Assembly: GCF_040436345.1 (NCBI RefSeq)
Contig: NC_133221.1
Span: 21,090,665-21,154,664, forward strand
Origin: Pagrus major
Taxonomy: Eukaryota; Chordata; Actinopteri; Spariformes; Sparidae
Length of the DNA: 64,000 nt
Direction: 5' to 3'
In this document: positions 25,618 to 37,039 of the stretch, piece after piece
How positions within the stretch are numbered: the stretch's first letter is position 1
How the letters are laid out: every line of letters begins with the position of its first letter
Program-made: the position numbers and the translations under genes
The notes under the pieces: model-generated
What the model was told of the DNA's origin: nothing
The model's input: only the letters and a program-made list of their open reading frames with translations
Database searches by the model: none

Positions 25618-26154
25618 GCGCTCACTCTACCCGAGCACTCATTGCACATGACCATCTTGAGTCTTCCACAAGATTAGGCGGCTACATTGCTAAAGCTATT
25701 AGCCCGCTAGGCGTCGCACGAGAATGGCAGAGAAAGCGCAGCCGAGATACTAACATCCTCCTTCCAGCAGGCCAATACACAGGAGGACACTGTCTCTGGT
25801 TACTTCTAACAAGCAGACGACATGTGAACAAGCACTGTGTTGTCTCAATGCATTATGGAAGATCATCTGTGTAAGTGCGAGTGCCCACAGGGTGAGCGTA
25901 CTGCCGGGAAATACTGAGTACAGAGTGAGTCATCGGGCTTATTCGTTGATAACAGTTGTGATTTGTGGTGTAAGGCAGAGGGTCACGTATATTCTCATGG
26001 ACATCAAGAACTTTGTCAACGTTTTGTAGTGAAATGTAACTCCGAGGAGATTTAAGAAAATCTGTTCAACTGTTGTGAAGACAAATAATAGCAAGCAGAG
26101 TTAAATGTACTGTTTGTTTTCTTCTCAAGCTCTCTTTGAACGCTTTCAGTGACC

Positions 26155-26480
26155 CCGGCTGGTTCCCATGCTGGCCATTTTCCTCTGACGTCATGCTCAG
26201 GCAGGGAAGCTTGAATGCTGGCATAATGTCATGCTGCTGTGTTGCAGCTCGTATACATGTAAGGAATCAAGTTGTTATCATTTCATCACTTATTGGTTGA
26301 GTAGCAACTGAAAACGTATTGGACAATGAAAATCTGGAAGGACGTTGGGGCCATATTTTGAGGAAAGACTCCATTTGAAAACCCATTAGCTGACGTTAGC
26401 ATTCAACCACTCCATAGCTTGCATTACCTTCCAGGCTTAAAGAAATGTGTCCAACATGTGTTGATATTTCAGAACTAACA
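26155..26480. mobile_element. Second copy of the foldback family
   Basis: Shares GGCCATTTTCCTCTGACGTCATGCTCAGG-like, GTTGCAG and GCCATATTTTGAGG order with the arms at 3324-3573. It is absent from the corresponding part of the first duplication unit, so it probably inserted after the duplication or was lost from the other unit. Confidence 0.55.
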
Positions 26481-27497
26481 CACATTAGAAAGAAAAAAAA
26501 TTGTATTGCTGATATATGAGTTGCTTCTACACTGACCTGATGAGCAACCAAACGTGATAAAATACCCTCTAGGGTGCCCTTTAGTGGCAAAAACAAAATA
26601 AGGTGTCCCTTTTGCCCAGACTGAGTCTGCCACTGAGCGTTTGCCACAGGTTTTATGGTCATCAGACATTATAAATCTTTACTGTTAAAGCGCATTTTCC
26701 AGGCATACACAGCAGATTAAATAGCTTGAAGAGACCAGAAAAAGAAAAACTCACTGCAAAACTGGACTATCACCATACAAACAGAGGTTACATACCAAAG
26801 TTATTTCCCCACATACTTTCTCTCCATCTAACAACAAGGCCGAGAGAGAAAGTGCTTCCTCTGGGCTCATCCGTCTCAGAGGACAATTCCCGCCCCTTAC
26901 TGTAAATAATATTTTTCACCAAATTATGCCACATAAACTGCTGTCAGCGTCGCTAGGGCTAGAAAATAAGCTGAACACCTCCCAGCTTTGAGAGGAAGAA
27001 GAAAAAGAAGAAGAGCGAGGCTACTTGTTGTGAACGATGCAGAGGTGAGTGTAGCAGTGATGTGCTGGTTCACTGAAGTGGTCATTTGTATCACTGAATG
27101 TTACTGAAAGTTACACGATGGCTATTTGACGTCACCAAATTCATCTATTCCTAATAAAACATTTATTTTATTAATTATAATTATAGATTCTCTTCTCATC
27201 ATTTCCTTTTTATCTCATACTCTAGACTTTTTATCTCATAAATATGACTTACCATGGGATTTTTTTTTTTTTTATCAAGGCTACGTTTTCATCAATATGC
27301 ATGGGCTTGGCTTCCATATATTGTTTCCATATATATCTTACTTTACTATAAAAACCTGCCCTGTGGCGAACTACAGGACAACCCTAAACCAAGACTTGAA
27401 TGTGGCTCTTTGTTATAAAATACAGTGACTTTTCAAATTCACCATTGATGCCACATCACTCCAAATCACTGAAGAGAGAAACCTTTGTTTTTTTTGT

Positions 27498-27503
27498 TTT
27501 ATT
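27498..27503 (-). terminator. Candidate poly(A) signal of elastase 1
   Basis: AATAAA on the minus strand (TTTATT on plus), 80 nt beyond the stop codon. It falls inside the tmem51 3'UTR relic on the opposite strand. Confidence 0.55.
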
Positions 27504-27582
27504 TTGGATCTCACTGGATCTCTGAAACAGATACAGATGGATAGTGACAGACACAGACATAGAAAGCACTTTAACAGCCTCT

Positions 27583-30500
27583 TCAGTAGTTGGTCATAAC
27601 CTACAGAGAAAACAACAGAAGACACAGATATAACTGGTATGACTGGTTTCTTGAGGTAACAATGTTTTTGCTGGCATGTTAATCACAAAATGAAAATGTT
27701 CCTCACTGTGTTCATCCAGTCGGTGTATGAGCTGACTTGTGTAAAGACAGTGGGCTTCTGGAGGACGTTGCAACCCTGACCAGAACCGAAGCTCACCACA
27801 CCGTGGACGTCCCAGGAGCCATCAGGGTTCTGACAATTCAGGGGGCCACCAGAGTCTCCCTGTAGGTAAGCACACACACTATTGGCTAGCTGCTAATGTA
27901 CAGACAGTAAGGAGGTATGACTACCAGTGATCACTTAGTCATGCTAAATTTTCCTTTTACACCATTTGAAAGTGAATCTCTATTCCTTGTATCGTCCCTG
28001 AGTCTTTTACACTATGATGGATGGAAATGTTACAGATAACATTACTAATCGCTGTAATTGTTTTTAATTACAGCTGCACCATAAGATGACCCTTCCTTGT
28101 ATTAACTCACATTACACCCGGCAGTGACGCCGTCACCTCCGGCACAGACCATCTTGTCCGTTGCCAGGACGCTCCACCAGTCAGGCTGTGAGCAGATATC
28201 GTGGCCGACCACTGGCAGGAGAGCCTGCTGCAGGACGTCAGCCAGAGGACCACCAGCTGTGGGGAAGGTATAACAGTGGTAAGAAACAAGATTTTGCTTT
28301 GAGGGAGGTTCACTTGAGGGACAGGCGAGGTGCTGGATGAAGATAATGTTTGCTTAAGCCCCATTGAGGACACTGAGGTCATGTCCTAAGTATTTTTCCA
28401 AGGTCTTTTTAAAATTTTTAAATATATACTATTTTTTTCCCGAAAACTTTAAATTAAAGTTTGTCGTGTGTTTTGAACAACCACCAGTTACACCACAGGA
28501 ACAGAAGCAGCAACTGCGCTCGAGATTTGAGCAAACACAGACTATCAACTAATATTAATTTAAAATGTGACACATCCAAACGCAGAATCAATTAGGAGTT
28601 TCTGCTCCAGTATCTGTGGCTGTAGGCCTGTAACAACGCTGTCCAGTCATCTCATTATATATCATAATTGAACATAGGGGGCTATATTGCTAAAGCCATT
28701 GGCCAACTAGCATCACAAGAATCGCAGACAGAGTGCAGCCAAAATATTAAAATGCTAGCTGGACACGGTGAGTACTCACCCCTGAGCCAAAGAACGAGTA
28801 GCTGCAGCAGTGACAGACTGTCTTTCAGCATTTAACCCAGAAGCACAAAGCACACAGCCCCTGAACTACAGATCGAGTGAGCCGCTGCATCAGCTACAGA
28901 CTTGTTCAGTGTCTAACCCAGTAATGTTAGTGCAAAGCACACACCCATGGCAGTGAGCATGAACTGCTGGACCGATTAGCCTTTTTGGACTGAGGTTGTG
29001 ACGGCTATTTTGTTATATTGTTTATCTGATTGTGGGATTTAACAGTTGAGAGAGTTGTTTATTCATATATTTATAAGACTAAAACATCTCCGAGAGCTTG
29101 CTGAATGTAGCGACCTAGCCACTGAGACATATCTCCCAGTTTGCCGGCGAGACCTACAGCACAGTCTGTAGTCAGGCAGCACTTGTTCATGTGTTTTGGA
29201 GGAGTGGAGGCCTGAAGGGAGGCGCTGAGATACTTTTGGTTGAATACTTTCAAAATCTAGCTTGCTCTTGCTGGTTTCTCCAATGTTGCCAACTCCAGCT
29301 TTAATGCGCAAATTAAAGGAGCTGGCAGGATTACACTTCACTGTGATTGTACCTTATAGTATGATAACATGACAACTAAACTTGATTGACTCATTAATAA
29401 TTAAAAGCATGGTTTGTGTTTCTTCTGTACTGATAGAACACATTAAGCCTAAGTGCAGTGAGAAACAAAACTCTACTCCAGATATGGCAAGGTCTACTGC
29501 TTATTTAACAGGATGATGGTTACATGCCACATTTTTCTAACCTATATGGTTGTAAAATATTTGCAGCTTTGACCTCAATGTTTGCCCTGAATATGACTGA
29601 CAGGTGCAAGAGAAACTGCCATCACGCACACTAAATCCACGTTGAAAAATGTGTAATGCACATTGACGATGATTCATTCTGCTAAGGTGTATTCACTCAC
29701 TGGAGAGTCGACCCCAGCCGGTGACATAGCAGGGAGCCCTGTGGGGCAGGACGACGCCTCCGTCTGGGAGGCAGGCGGGCATGATTGTGTCCGAGAAGGT
29801 GACGGAGGAAGACAGTTTGATCAGGGCAATGTCGTTACTGCAAAGCAATACAACCACATTTAGGAAGTAGAATAAAAACATGGTTTATGCTGTATTAATG
29901 TTTTGCTACATCAACATGAGGTTATACTGAGCTGTGTGGGGCGGCTGTAGCTGTTACCGGCTGAGCAGGATGTTGTAGTCCTCATGAGAGATGATTGCAG
30001 CTGCCCCCAGGGCGATCGAGCCCTCCTCACTCGTCTTCAGGCTGTGTTTACCCAGCTCCACTCTGTAGTTGTAGCGGTCACTGTGGGGTGGCAGATGACA
30101 TGGTGTTAGGGGGATTGGACAGTAGCACTGACTTTTCTGCCTGTGTGTACAACACTGTTATTAAGGTGATGGTGGCTTGCAGATGCTTAGCAGTCCCGTA
30201 AAGGTAATGCATGGTTGTTTAGGTGAGCAAACACTGCGCTGGCTGGTTTCTCTACATGCCACTCTTCTCTTCTTCTGGTCAGACATGGTGGCCATTGCTG
30301 CTGATTCTAGAAGAACCAGCCTGTTCTTTTGTTCATTCTCAAAATGAACATCTCTTGTGAGGTGCCTCCTCAGGCACAGAAAAAGCTAAATGCATCATCA
30401 TTTCCTGTTGGACGGAGCAGTATTTCTTGCCAGAGACAGTTTGTTTGGATAGTGCATAGTAAATATGAGTGCTCTCGTGAACTTGAATCACTACTGAGTC

Positions 30501-31856
30501 TAAATGAAAAGCAAAAGCAAAAAGCAAGAGCAAGAGCAAAAGCAAAAGCAAAAGCAAAAGCAAAATTAGTAATCAGGGTTCATGCAGTTGCTGGAAATCG
30601 GATTTAAAAGTGCTTAAATTTTGGATAAAGATGCTTGAAATTCCAACTGCATTACAGTACCTTTATAATAGATTGTTTTATATTTCCCCAGCCAGTTTAT
30701 ATAGGACTCCAGATCTATTTACAGTCAGGTGACACATTTTGATTTTTTGAAAAGATAAAGAACCCTGTGTAATTGTGATTATATTGGCAGCCTGAGTTAA
30801 ACATACTTGATGCAGTGTGCAGCAGTGAGGACCCATTCAGAAGAGATGAGGGTGCCTCCACAGACGTGCTGCCAGCGCCCACTGCTGTCTGACTGGAGCG
30901 AGATCTGAGCAGAGCAAAGCAGTAGACAAGAGCGCATTACTACACAATGAAACGCCCTACAAATCCATTTCATCTCTCATCCCTCTATATACCTGCTCCT
31001 GGATCAGAATCAGAAGTTATCACAAGATTCAGAGTGTAAAGATAGTTGACACTTTTTCTCTCTGTAGTGGTAAAATGAAAATGTAGTGTTCATGCAGTTC
31101 TGTGGTTGTCATAGTGAATATATTTTTTGCACATTAAGAGCACACCTCACCTGCCAGGGCCAGCTGTGAGGCCTGACGTCCTCTCCTGCCACCACCCTGC
31201 TCAGCACAGGAGGGAAGGTGGGAAGGCCACATCCACAGGCTGGGACAAAATGATAATGTATGTTGTAAATAGAGATGTTCCAATACCATTTGCTCCCTAC
31301 AGATTCCAATACTTGGATGTGACAGGACTGCTATCATTGTTATATGGCCTGGCTCAGGTGAAACCCTTTGTTAAACATGAACAAATACGTACAGAGAATG
31401 AATGCAATTTCAATTCATATCTAAACCTTTCCATCTGCTTTTTTACAGCCAATAAGGCTATCCTCTGCAGCAGGCGCAGGAGAAGTGACCACTGAGCAGA
31501 ACTGAGCAGAAGTTGGGAGCAATTTGACAATGATTATGCATTAAACATCAACGTTACTAGGTAACTAAAGTAACTATTACTCCACTGAGTAATGTTTGAG
31601 TAGAATACTTTGTACTTTTACTTAAGTATTATTTTAATACCAGTAGTTTTACTATTTTTAATACTCTCTCCACCACTGATTATTGTTGCCTTTCAAATAA
31701 AATGTGATTATTAGCACTCTAATCTCTCTGAGAGACTAATTTGGAACTATTTATCTGGATTGCATTACAGCAAATACATTTTAAGTTACTCGATGAGAAG
31801 AGGGAAACTGTCTTACCGCTAGCTACCAGAAAAGTCAGAACCAGCAGGCTCCTCAT
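27583..31856 (-). CDS. ela2l: Chymotrypsin-like elastase, CELA2 type (copy 1)
   Basis: Secreted pancreatic serine-protease zymogen. Minus-strand exons in order: 31817-31856, 31151-31239, 30807-30904, 29958-30080, 29701-29837, 28111-28256, 27707-27859, 27583-27600; all GT-AG with matching phases; 267 residues. Residues 1 to about 16 are a signal peptide ([13 protein letters not shown]...). The propeptide starts [12 protein letters not shown] and activation would cut R28|VVAG. Catalytic residues are His73 (TAAHC), Asp119 (NDIAL) and Ser214 (GDSGGP). Counting from the serine, pocket positions 189/190 are Ala/Gly, 216 Gly and 226 Thr. Length and exon pattern match CELA2A (269 aa in human). Its 3' end was duplicated to 24392-24980. 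The fish paralogue name is tentative. Confidence 0.95.
28600..29340. repeat. Repeat-rich part of elastase 1 intron 5
   Basis: 28600-28759 matches 25440-25768. Next come diverged internal repeats (AGCACAAAGCACACA and TGCAAAGCACACACC; GAGTAGCTGCAGCAG and GAGCCGCTGCATCAG), then a fish-repeat-like block at 29080-29310 (CAATGTTGCCAACTCCAGC). No coding exon. Confidence 0.5.
30505..30565. repeat. (AAAGCA)n hexanucleotide repeat
   Basis: About ten AAAGCA/AGAGCA units in elastase 1 intron 3. They create spurious poly-Leu and poly-(Lys-Ala) open frames. Confidence 0.93.
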
Positions 31857-31907
31857 GACTGTAGAGTTTGTGGTGGAAGATGAAATTTTGTGTTAAGAAT
31901 AGGCTTG

Positions 31908-31915
31908 TATTTATA
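31908..31915 (-). promoter_or_regulatory. TATA box of elastase 1
   Basis: TATAAATA on the minus strand, 52 nt before the ATG at 31856, giving the short 5'UTR typical of digestive zymogen genes. About 120 nt further out (32032-32055) are an E-box (CAGATG) and TGGGAAAA separated by 10 nt. These resemble the two halves of a PTF1 site, although their relative orientation is not the usual one. Confidence 0.65.
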
Positions 31916-32243
31916 CTGTTTGTTAGTAACTTCCAAACAGTGTATAGACTTTCCTGAGAAACCTGGGTAACGTGCAGAAAAACAAACAAGTCGTTTGAGA
32001 CTGAGGACACAGCATGTGGTTGGTGATAGGGTTTTCCCATCGCTGCTCCCATCTGCGAACATTGGACCCATCTCTGCTATTTAAGAATCACTTATAAAAC
32101 TTAAGGCTCAGGATTCTGTTGTGCTTTATTGCTTTACATATTTTCGAGAGGCTGCTAACCTGATGACTAAGACAAAACATGAACAAAACATTGAATAACA
32201 CAAAATCTTGACATTTTATTTCATTTCATTAACAGCTCCACAT

Positions 32244-32249
32244 TTTATT
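32244..32249 (-). terminator. Candidate poly(A) signal of elastase 2
   Basis: AATAAA on the minus strand (TTTATT on plus), 47 nt beyond the stop at 32297. Confidence 0.6.
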
Positions 32250-32296
32250 TATTTGATATGTGCACATAGTGGTGTTGATCCTGAAAGCCCGTCCTT

Positions 32297-34285
32297 TCAG
32301 TAGGCCACCATTTTCTGTAGAGGAGAAGATAAGACATGTTAGATTAAGTGCATCATGTTTTAAGCAATAAGACATTGATCATTTGTTTTAATCAGTTCAT
32401 ATTCTTTCTATTGCTATCATTGAAATAACGCAAATAAAAATTTGACAGTTGTAGTTTTTCAGACTTCAATCTCTGAAGTGTTTCACTGAGAGGTTCAGGG
32501 GCTTACAGAGTTGATCCAGTCGACGTAGGAGCTGACTTTGGTGAAGACGGTGGGCTTCTGCTTCAAATTGCATTTGAGCCCGGAGCCAAAGCTAACGATG
32601 CCGTGAACCTCCCAGGAACCAGCAGCGTTCTTGCAGTTCAAAGGGCCGCCAGAGTCTCCCTGATTCATGTGACAGAAAACATGTGATCAGTGTGCAAATT
32701 CAACAACTAACAAGTACTTCTTGTCCTTTAAAGACACTCAGTTAGTGTTCTCAGTGTTTACTTCTAACAGTCCTCTAAAATACTAAATGTCACTCACAAA
32801 AAAAGGCATTTTAGGGGAGATAGTTTCTGACTTTTTTGGGAAGTAGCGTGTAGGAACATAAGAAGAATTTCAGGACTAAAATATACAAGAACAGAGCACT
32901 ATCGATGACTCTGTAGATTATTTCTCCATTAGCCGATTAATCGTTTGGTCTATAATATTTTGGGAAAAGTGAAGAAAAATGCCAATAACAATTCCTCAAA
33001 GCTGAAGTTGACAGATTCAAATTGCTTGTTTTGTCTGAACAAGAGTTTAAAACTGAAAGATATTTAATTGAAATTGTAGACGACTATAAATCAGCCAATA
33101 TTCACATTTGAGAAGCTGGAACCAGTGAATATTCAGCAGTTTTTCTTTAAAACTGATTTAGATAATTTGTCAGTTATCAAAATAATATTTTTCTGGTGAT
33201 TAACTTATAATTCTACTTTGTTACATCTATTACATTTTATGGATATGTTGTTTTATAAGTGTGCATGGAAGTGAAAAATGTGCCATTTTGGGTACAGAAA
33301 TAAACATCTTCTGTATAATATATGACAGATGTACCGGTTAAGGTAGCACAAGTGTCACTTGTTGTCAGAAAGCATTGTTGCTACTGTATGATGTCTCAAT
33401 ATGTGTCATTAATTATTTCAGACTCACATTACAACCGGACACGACTCCATCTCCACCTGCGCAGACCATGGTGTCCTTCACCTGGAAACCCCACCAGCCA
33501 GATTTGGTGCAGGTGGCGTGGTCCACCACGGGCAGGAGAGCCTGCTGCAGGATGTCAGCAATGGGACCTCCAGCTGTGAGAAGGCGAGATGAAAACAAGC
33601 TCAAGTTCAGTTCAGGTTAAAGACAAGTGAGAGGTAATTATATATATTTATATAAAAATATTTATACTGTGATGGTTACAATGTTAAAGTATCTGATGTT
33701 AAATTTACTAAAGTATCAAAAGTACAAGTAAAAGTAAAAGTCTACGTTGTCCTTTATTCAATCATTTAGTCTATAATAGAAATTGATCACCGGTTAACCT
33801 TCCTTTTCCAGGGTAACACATGCCTGGCGGCAGAAAAAATTGTGTACTGATAGGGAGTTTTTGTAGGGAGCCAATGTAAACACTGATGGTTTCATTATTC
33901 TATATACATTACATTCTGCAATAAACATTTACTTCATAATAATACATCGAAGCAAAGAACTTGTCTATTGTGGTCAAATACTACAATAAGACTGTGTACC
34001 AACCCAAATACTAAGAAACTGTTAATTCAAATTGCAGTAAAGAGCTCAGCTCAGCTACAATTGTCAAAATTTCTTACTGTTGTAACACACATAGTAAACC
34101 GGTTTTGTCTCAAGCTGAGGGAGGAGACTGTGCACTCACTGTACAGGCGGCCCCATCCAGTGACGTAGCAGGGGAAGTCATGGGTGAGAGTTGCGCCGGC
34201 AGGAGGGACACAGGCGGCCATTATGGTGTCAGAGAAGGTGACGGGGGACTCCAGCTTGATCAGGGCAATGTCATTACTGCAGAGG

Positions 34286-34326
<41 letters not shown>

Positions 34327-35757
34327 GAGAGTCATCATAGACCGAAATGATCGTATCCTGGTATTCTTGCAGTTCATATCCATGTGATTTTTTTACCGGA
34401 TGAACAAGGGGTTCCACTTCTCGTGCACAATAATGTTGGCGGGGCCCATGAACACAGCGCTCTCCTCCGTCTGCACCAGGTTCTGTTTTCCCATGGCCAC
34501 TCTGTACTCCCTGCCACTGCTGCATGTTGACATAGAGGAGAATTTAAAGCAGTGATGTATGACCTCAGAGAGCACTTTCAAACATTGCATTTCTAGATAT
34601 TAAAAAACAACCACTAGTCAATGACCAACCATGTTTTGAGGGGTCTATATCAAAATATGATCCTCCTAGCAAGAACAAATCTACTGTCCATGAATCATAT
34701 AATTAAGTGATTATTCCATACAGCATGATCCCTGATTGTCACTGATTACTATTATAGATATTTGTGTCAGTGTTTCATTATGACACCCTGTCATGAATTG
34801 CTGTTGGGCTCCACTGTTTCTTACCTGATGCAGTGAGCAGCAGTGAGGACCCACTGGTTGGAGATCAGAGTGCCTCCACAGGTGTGTCTCCACTCGCCCT
34901 CTCTGTTGTACTGAAGGGAAATCTACAACATACACGTGAACACAATTCAACTTTTTACCTTATTAGCCTAATTGGTCAAGGCTCAAACACATTATTTCCT
35001 CAGTTTTCCCGTGATAACCAGACAACCAATCATGAGAAAATGACTTCATGAGATTCATAAGAATGGACCATTCCATACACACTGCTCTGTGCGAGTTTGG
35101 TTTATTAAAGGGTACTCCTTGATCTGACATTTTCAGCTTTAATCAGCTGCTATGCTTGTTAACGTTGTAACGTATGCATCTTATAGACATTAAGCTATAA
35201 GGAATAAGAGGGAACAATCTTTGGTTTCTCTCATTATAACTAACTGGTTTACAAAGCTCAAGATCTCGAGAAAATGATCTCGTTATGTCAGGAAAACAAC
35301 ACTTATTATTCCGTGATTTTGAATTGATTATGATCTGACTTGACATTGCTTAATGAGAATTTTAGTCTGCAGTCTACTTCTCGCATACTGCACTGTATAT
35401 TTCAGTTATTTGCCTACAATTTACTGAACTCTCTTGAAGTCTGCAGTCTGAAAACGTGTCTTTCAGACAGCTGATATCTCGTTTTCTGAGTGAAACTCCT
35501 CACTCAGCATGTTTTACCTGCCAGGGCCAGCTGTGAGGGTTGACATCCACTCCTCCAACCACCCTGCTGGTCCCCAGAGGGGCGAAGGCGGGCTGGCCGC
35601 ACCCATAGGCTGAGGGGACAAACAGAGATGGACTCTTTTAATACGGCGAAAGGGTGTGCACAACTGTTAATCTGCATTCAGCTGGTAGAGAAAATACTGT
35701 GTATCAAAGATCCTTACCACCGGCAACAAAGAGAGCGAGAACCACAAACTTCATCAT
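32297..35757 (-). CDS. ela2l: Chymotrypsin-like elastase, CELA2 type (copy 2)
   Basis: Secreted serine-protease zymogen. Exons: 35718-35757, 35518-35609, 34825-34922, 34397-34519, 34140-34276, 33428-33573, 32507-32659, 32297-32314; phases agree; 268 residues. Tandem ATG ATG at the start ([13 protein letters not shown]), either usable. Signal peptide to about residue 16; propeptide [13 protein letters not shown] with one more residue than its neighbours; activation at R29|VVGG. Catalytic His74, Asp120, Ser215. Pocket by counting: Ser189, Gly190, Gly216, Thr226. The C-terminus KMVAY is unlike VMTNY of copy 1 and VMASN of the + strand gene. Intron 4 is only 120 bp and contains a (GT)n tract. It is head to head with the + strand gene at 37040. 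Paralogue name tentative. Confidence 0.95.
32905..33215. repeat. Dispersed teleost repeat in elastase 2 intron 6
   Basis: Same family as 11985-12300: GATTAATCG start, TTGTTTTGTCTGAACAAGAGTTTAAAAC-like middle, CACATTTGAGAAGCTGG block, TTATC end. Non-coding. Confidence 0.7.
34287..34323. repeat. (CA)n microsatellite beside an elastase 2 splice acceptor
   Basis: About 18 CA units on plus, (TG)n on the transcribed strand. It ends 10 nt before the acceptor of exon 5 (exon starts at 34276 on minus). Confidence 0.97.
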
Positions 35758-35794
35758 GTCTGAATCTCCACAGTTTGCAGCAAAACATCTGATA

Positions 35795-35802
35795 TATTTA
35801 TA
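35795..35802 (-). promoter_or_regulatory. TATA box of elastase 2
   Basis: TATAAATA on minus, 38 nt before the first ATG at 35757. Same sequence and similar spacing as for elastase 1. Confidence 0.7.
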
Positions 35803-36990
35803 CCTCCCATGATGTTATGCAACCCACAGAAACTGGATCGAATACTTGGAAATGTACCTTTGATAAATCTAAACGATGAGGTGGAGCTAAGTGGACATCA
35901 AAATGACCACAGATGACCAGGAAAATTAGGTCAAGGCCAGTGTGTCCTGGAGTTATGTATCATTTTGAATGTGTTTGTTGACCAAGTCTGTTCGTTCTTA
36001 ACATCAAGAGCTGGAGTTGACACAGAGAGGCTTGCTCCATATCAAATGTAGCCCTCCCTCCTCTGATTTCCTTTACAGAGAAATCTATCTGAAGTTTCCA
36101 TTTCTCAAGAAAACACTGAATGTTAACCTGTGCAAAGTTATTAGTAGAGTTTGCTGTGCCACCCGTTGCTGTCAAATAACAAATAAATGAACCTTAAAAT
36201 ACTGAATTCTAGTTACCTCGCATATATCTACCAAAAAGCCAGTCTGTTCATAAGGTTTGATTGCATTATTTGCTCTTACAACGATCACACAATGATTCCT
36301 CTGCAGTGATCCACTAACAAAATATTGCAACAGTTGACTAAATATGTGATTTTAGTGTCGGCAGCAGTTCAAAAAATCTATAAATTATATTTATTCCTCA
36401 AAATTACTGCTACAAAACAACCATGTTTTATTGCAGTATTTGCGGTGTTGTGTGTGTCTAAACCATGCATTCAAACACAGATGTGGGATTCATATATATT
36501 CTAATTTGCTCACATATCAATATACAATATACAAAAGCACATACTAACATATTTTGCAGGTCTTTAAGATTGTAATTATTCATATGCAAAATGAACAGTG
36601 CATGTAACACACAATTCCTGTTGACCCGAGCAGAAACTGACTTCTGTTGTAAAAACCTGGCAAGTTTTAAGTGAAATGTGTGTGTGTTCTCAATAGGATT
36701 GCACTTTTATTTTCTTTAACAGAGAAATACAGATGAGCTGACCATTTTCAGACCACAGGAGTGCGAACGTCATCTCTAATGTAAAGTTGAAAGACCTGAC
36801 TGACTCAGGTCCCTGCGAGACACCTGTGAGGTTCACACAGAGGTTGACTCGGGACGATAAGGTGTATTTGGGGATATCTGTGGTTGCTTATCTCCAAGGT
36901 TGATTTATTTTTCCCACCTACTTTTCCTGGCCAGTCTGAGGCAAATGTTGAGCAACACATGTGAAGCCTTTCAACAGGTCGGTAAAAGCA
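35803..36990. promoter_or_regulatory. Shared intergenic region of two divergent elastase genes
   Basis: About 1.2 kb between the TATA boxes of the minus-strand and plus-strand genes. No exon is supported; the frame at 35960-36175 has no family resemblance. On the side of the + gene are CACCTG (36821-36826), TTTCCCA (36910-36916) and CACATGTG (36956-36963), sequence types bound by the pancreatic factor PTF1. Functional binding is inferred only. Confidence 0.5.
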
Positions 36991-36991
36991 G

Positions 36992-36998
36992 TATATAA
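36992..36998 (+). promoter_or_regulatory. TATA box of elastase 3
   Basis: TATATAA followed by GGAGG, 42 nt before the ATG at 37040. Confidence 0.75.
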
Positions 36999-37039
36999 GG
37001 AGGAGCAGGTGCCCTAAACTTCTGCTGAAGACAGACACA

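Larger units (their letters stand above)
15081..25768. repeat. Tandem duplication, first unit
   Basis: This block matches 25769-28759 in the same order and orientation. Matching pairs: 15086-15260 with 25769-25900; 15355-15475 with 25905-26015; 16525-16640 with 26570-26690; 16880-17165 with 26850-27125; 21257-21445 with 27380-27565; 24385-24980 with 27568-28350; 25440-25768 with 28600-28759. Boundaries share the word CTAGC or CCAGC (15081-15085, 25764-25768, 28755-28759). This unit holds the intact tmem51 and a truncated elastase end. Confidence 0.72.
25769..27565 (+). pseudogene. tmem51 relic lacking all coding exons
   Basis: The upstream region, the (GAA)n tract (about 26994-27018) and the exon-1 donor GATGCAGAG|GTGAG (27035-27047) match 16880-17100. 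About 250 bp of unrelated AT-rich sequence follows, then a block (27380-27565) that matches the tmem51 3'UTR at 21257-21445, including CTCACTGGATCTCTGAAACAG. Both coding exons are missing. It may still hold promoter activity, but no product is predicted. Confidence 0.8.
25769..28759. repeat. Tandem duplication, second unit (shortened)
   Basis: Collinear with 15081-25768 but reduced from about 10.7 to 3.0 kb by internal deletions. The largest remove the counterparts of 17166-21256 (tmem51 intron and coding exons) and 21446-24384. Its distal end falls in intron 5 of the elastase at 27583-31856, so that gene stays complete. Confidence 0.72.

Noticed and set aside
30339-30607. Poly-Leu and Lys-Ala repeat proteins
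   Set aside because: Translations of the hexanucleotide repeat in an elastase intron.
32030-32056. Firm PTF1 site upstream of elastase 1
   Set aside because: Both half-sites are present, but their relative orientation differs from the standard arrangement, so it is mentioned only as a resemblance.
35960-36175. Small frame between the divergent elastases
   Set aside because: No similarity to protease exons or transposon proteins that I can recognise.
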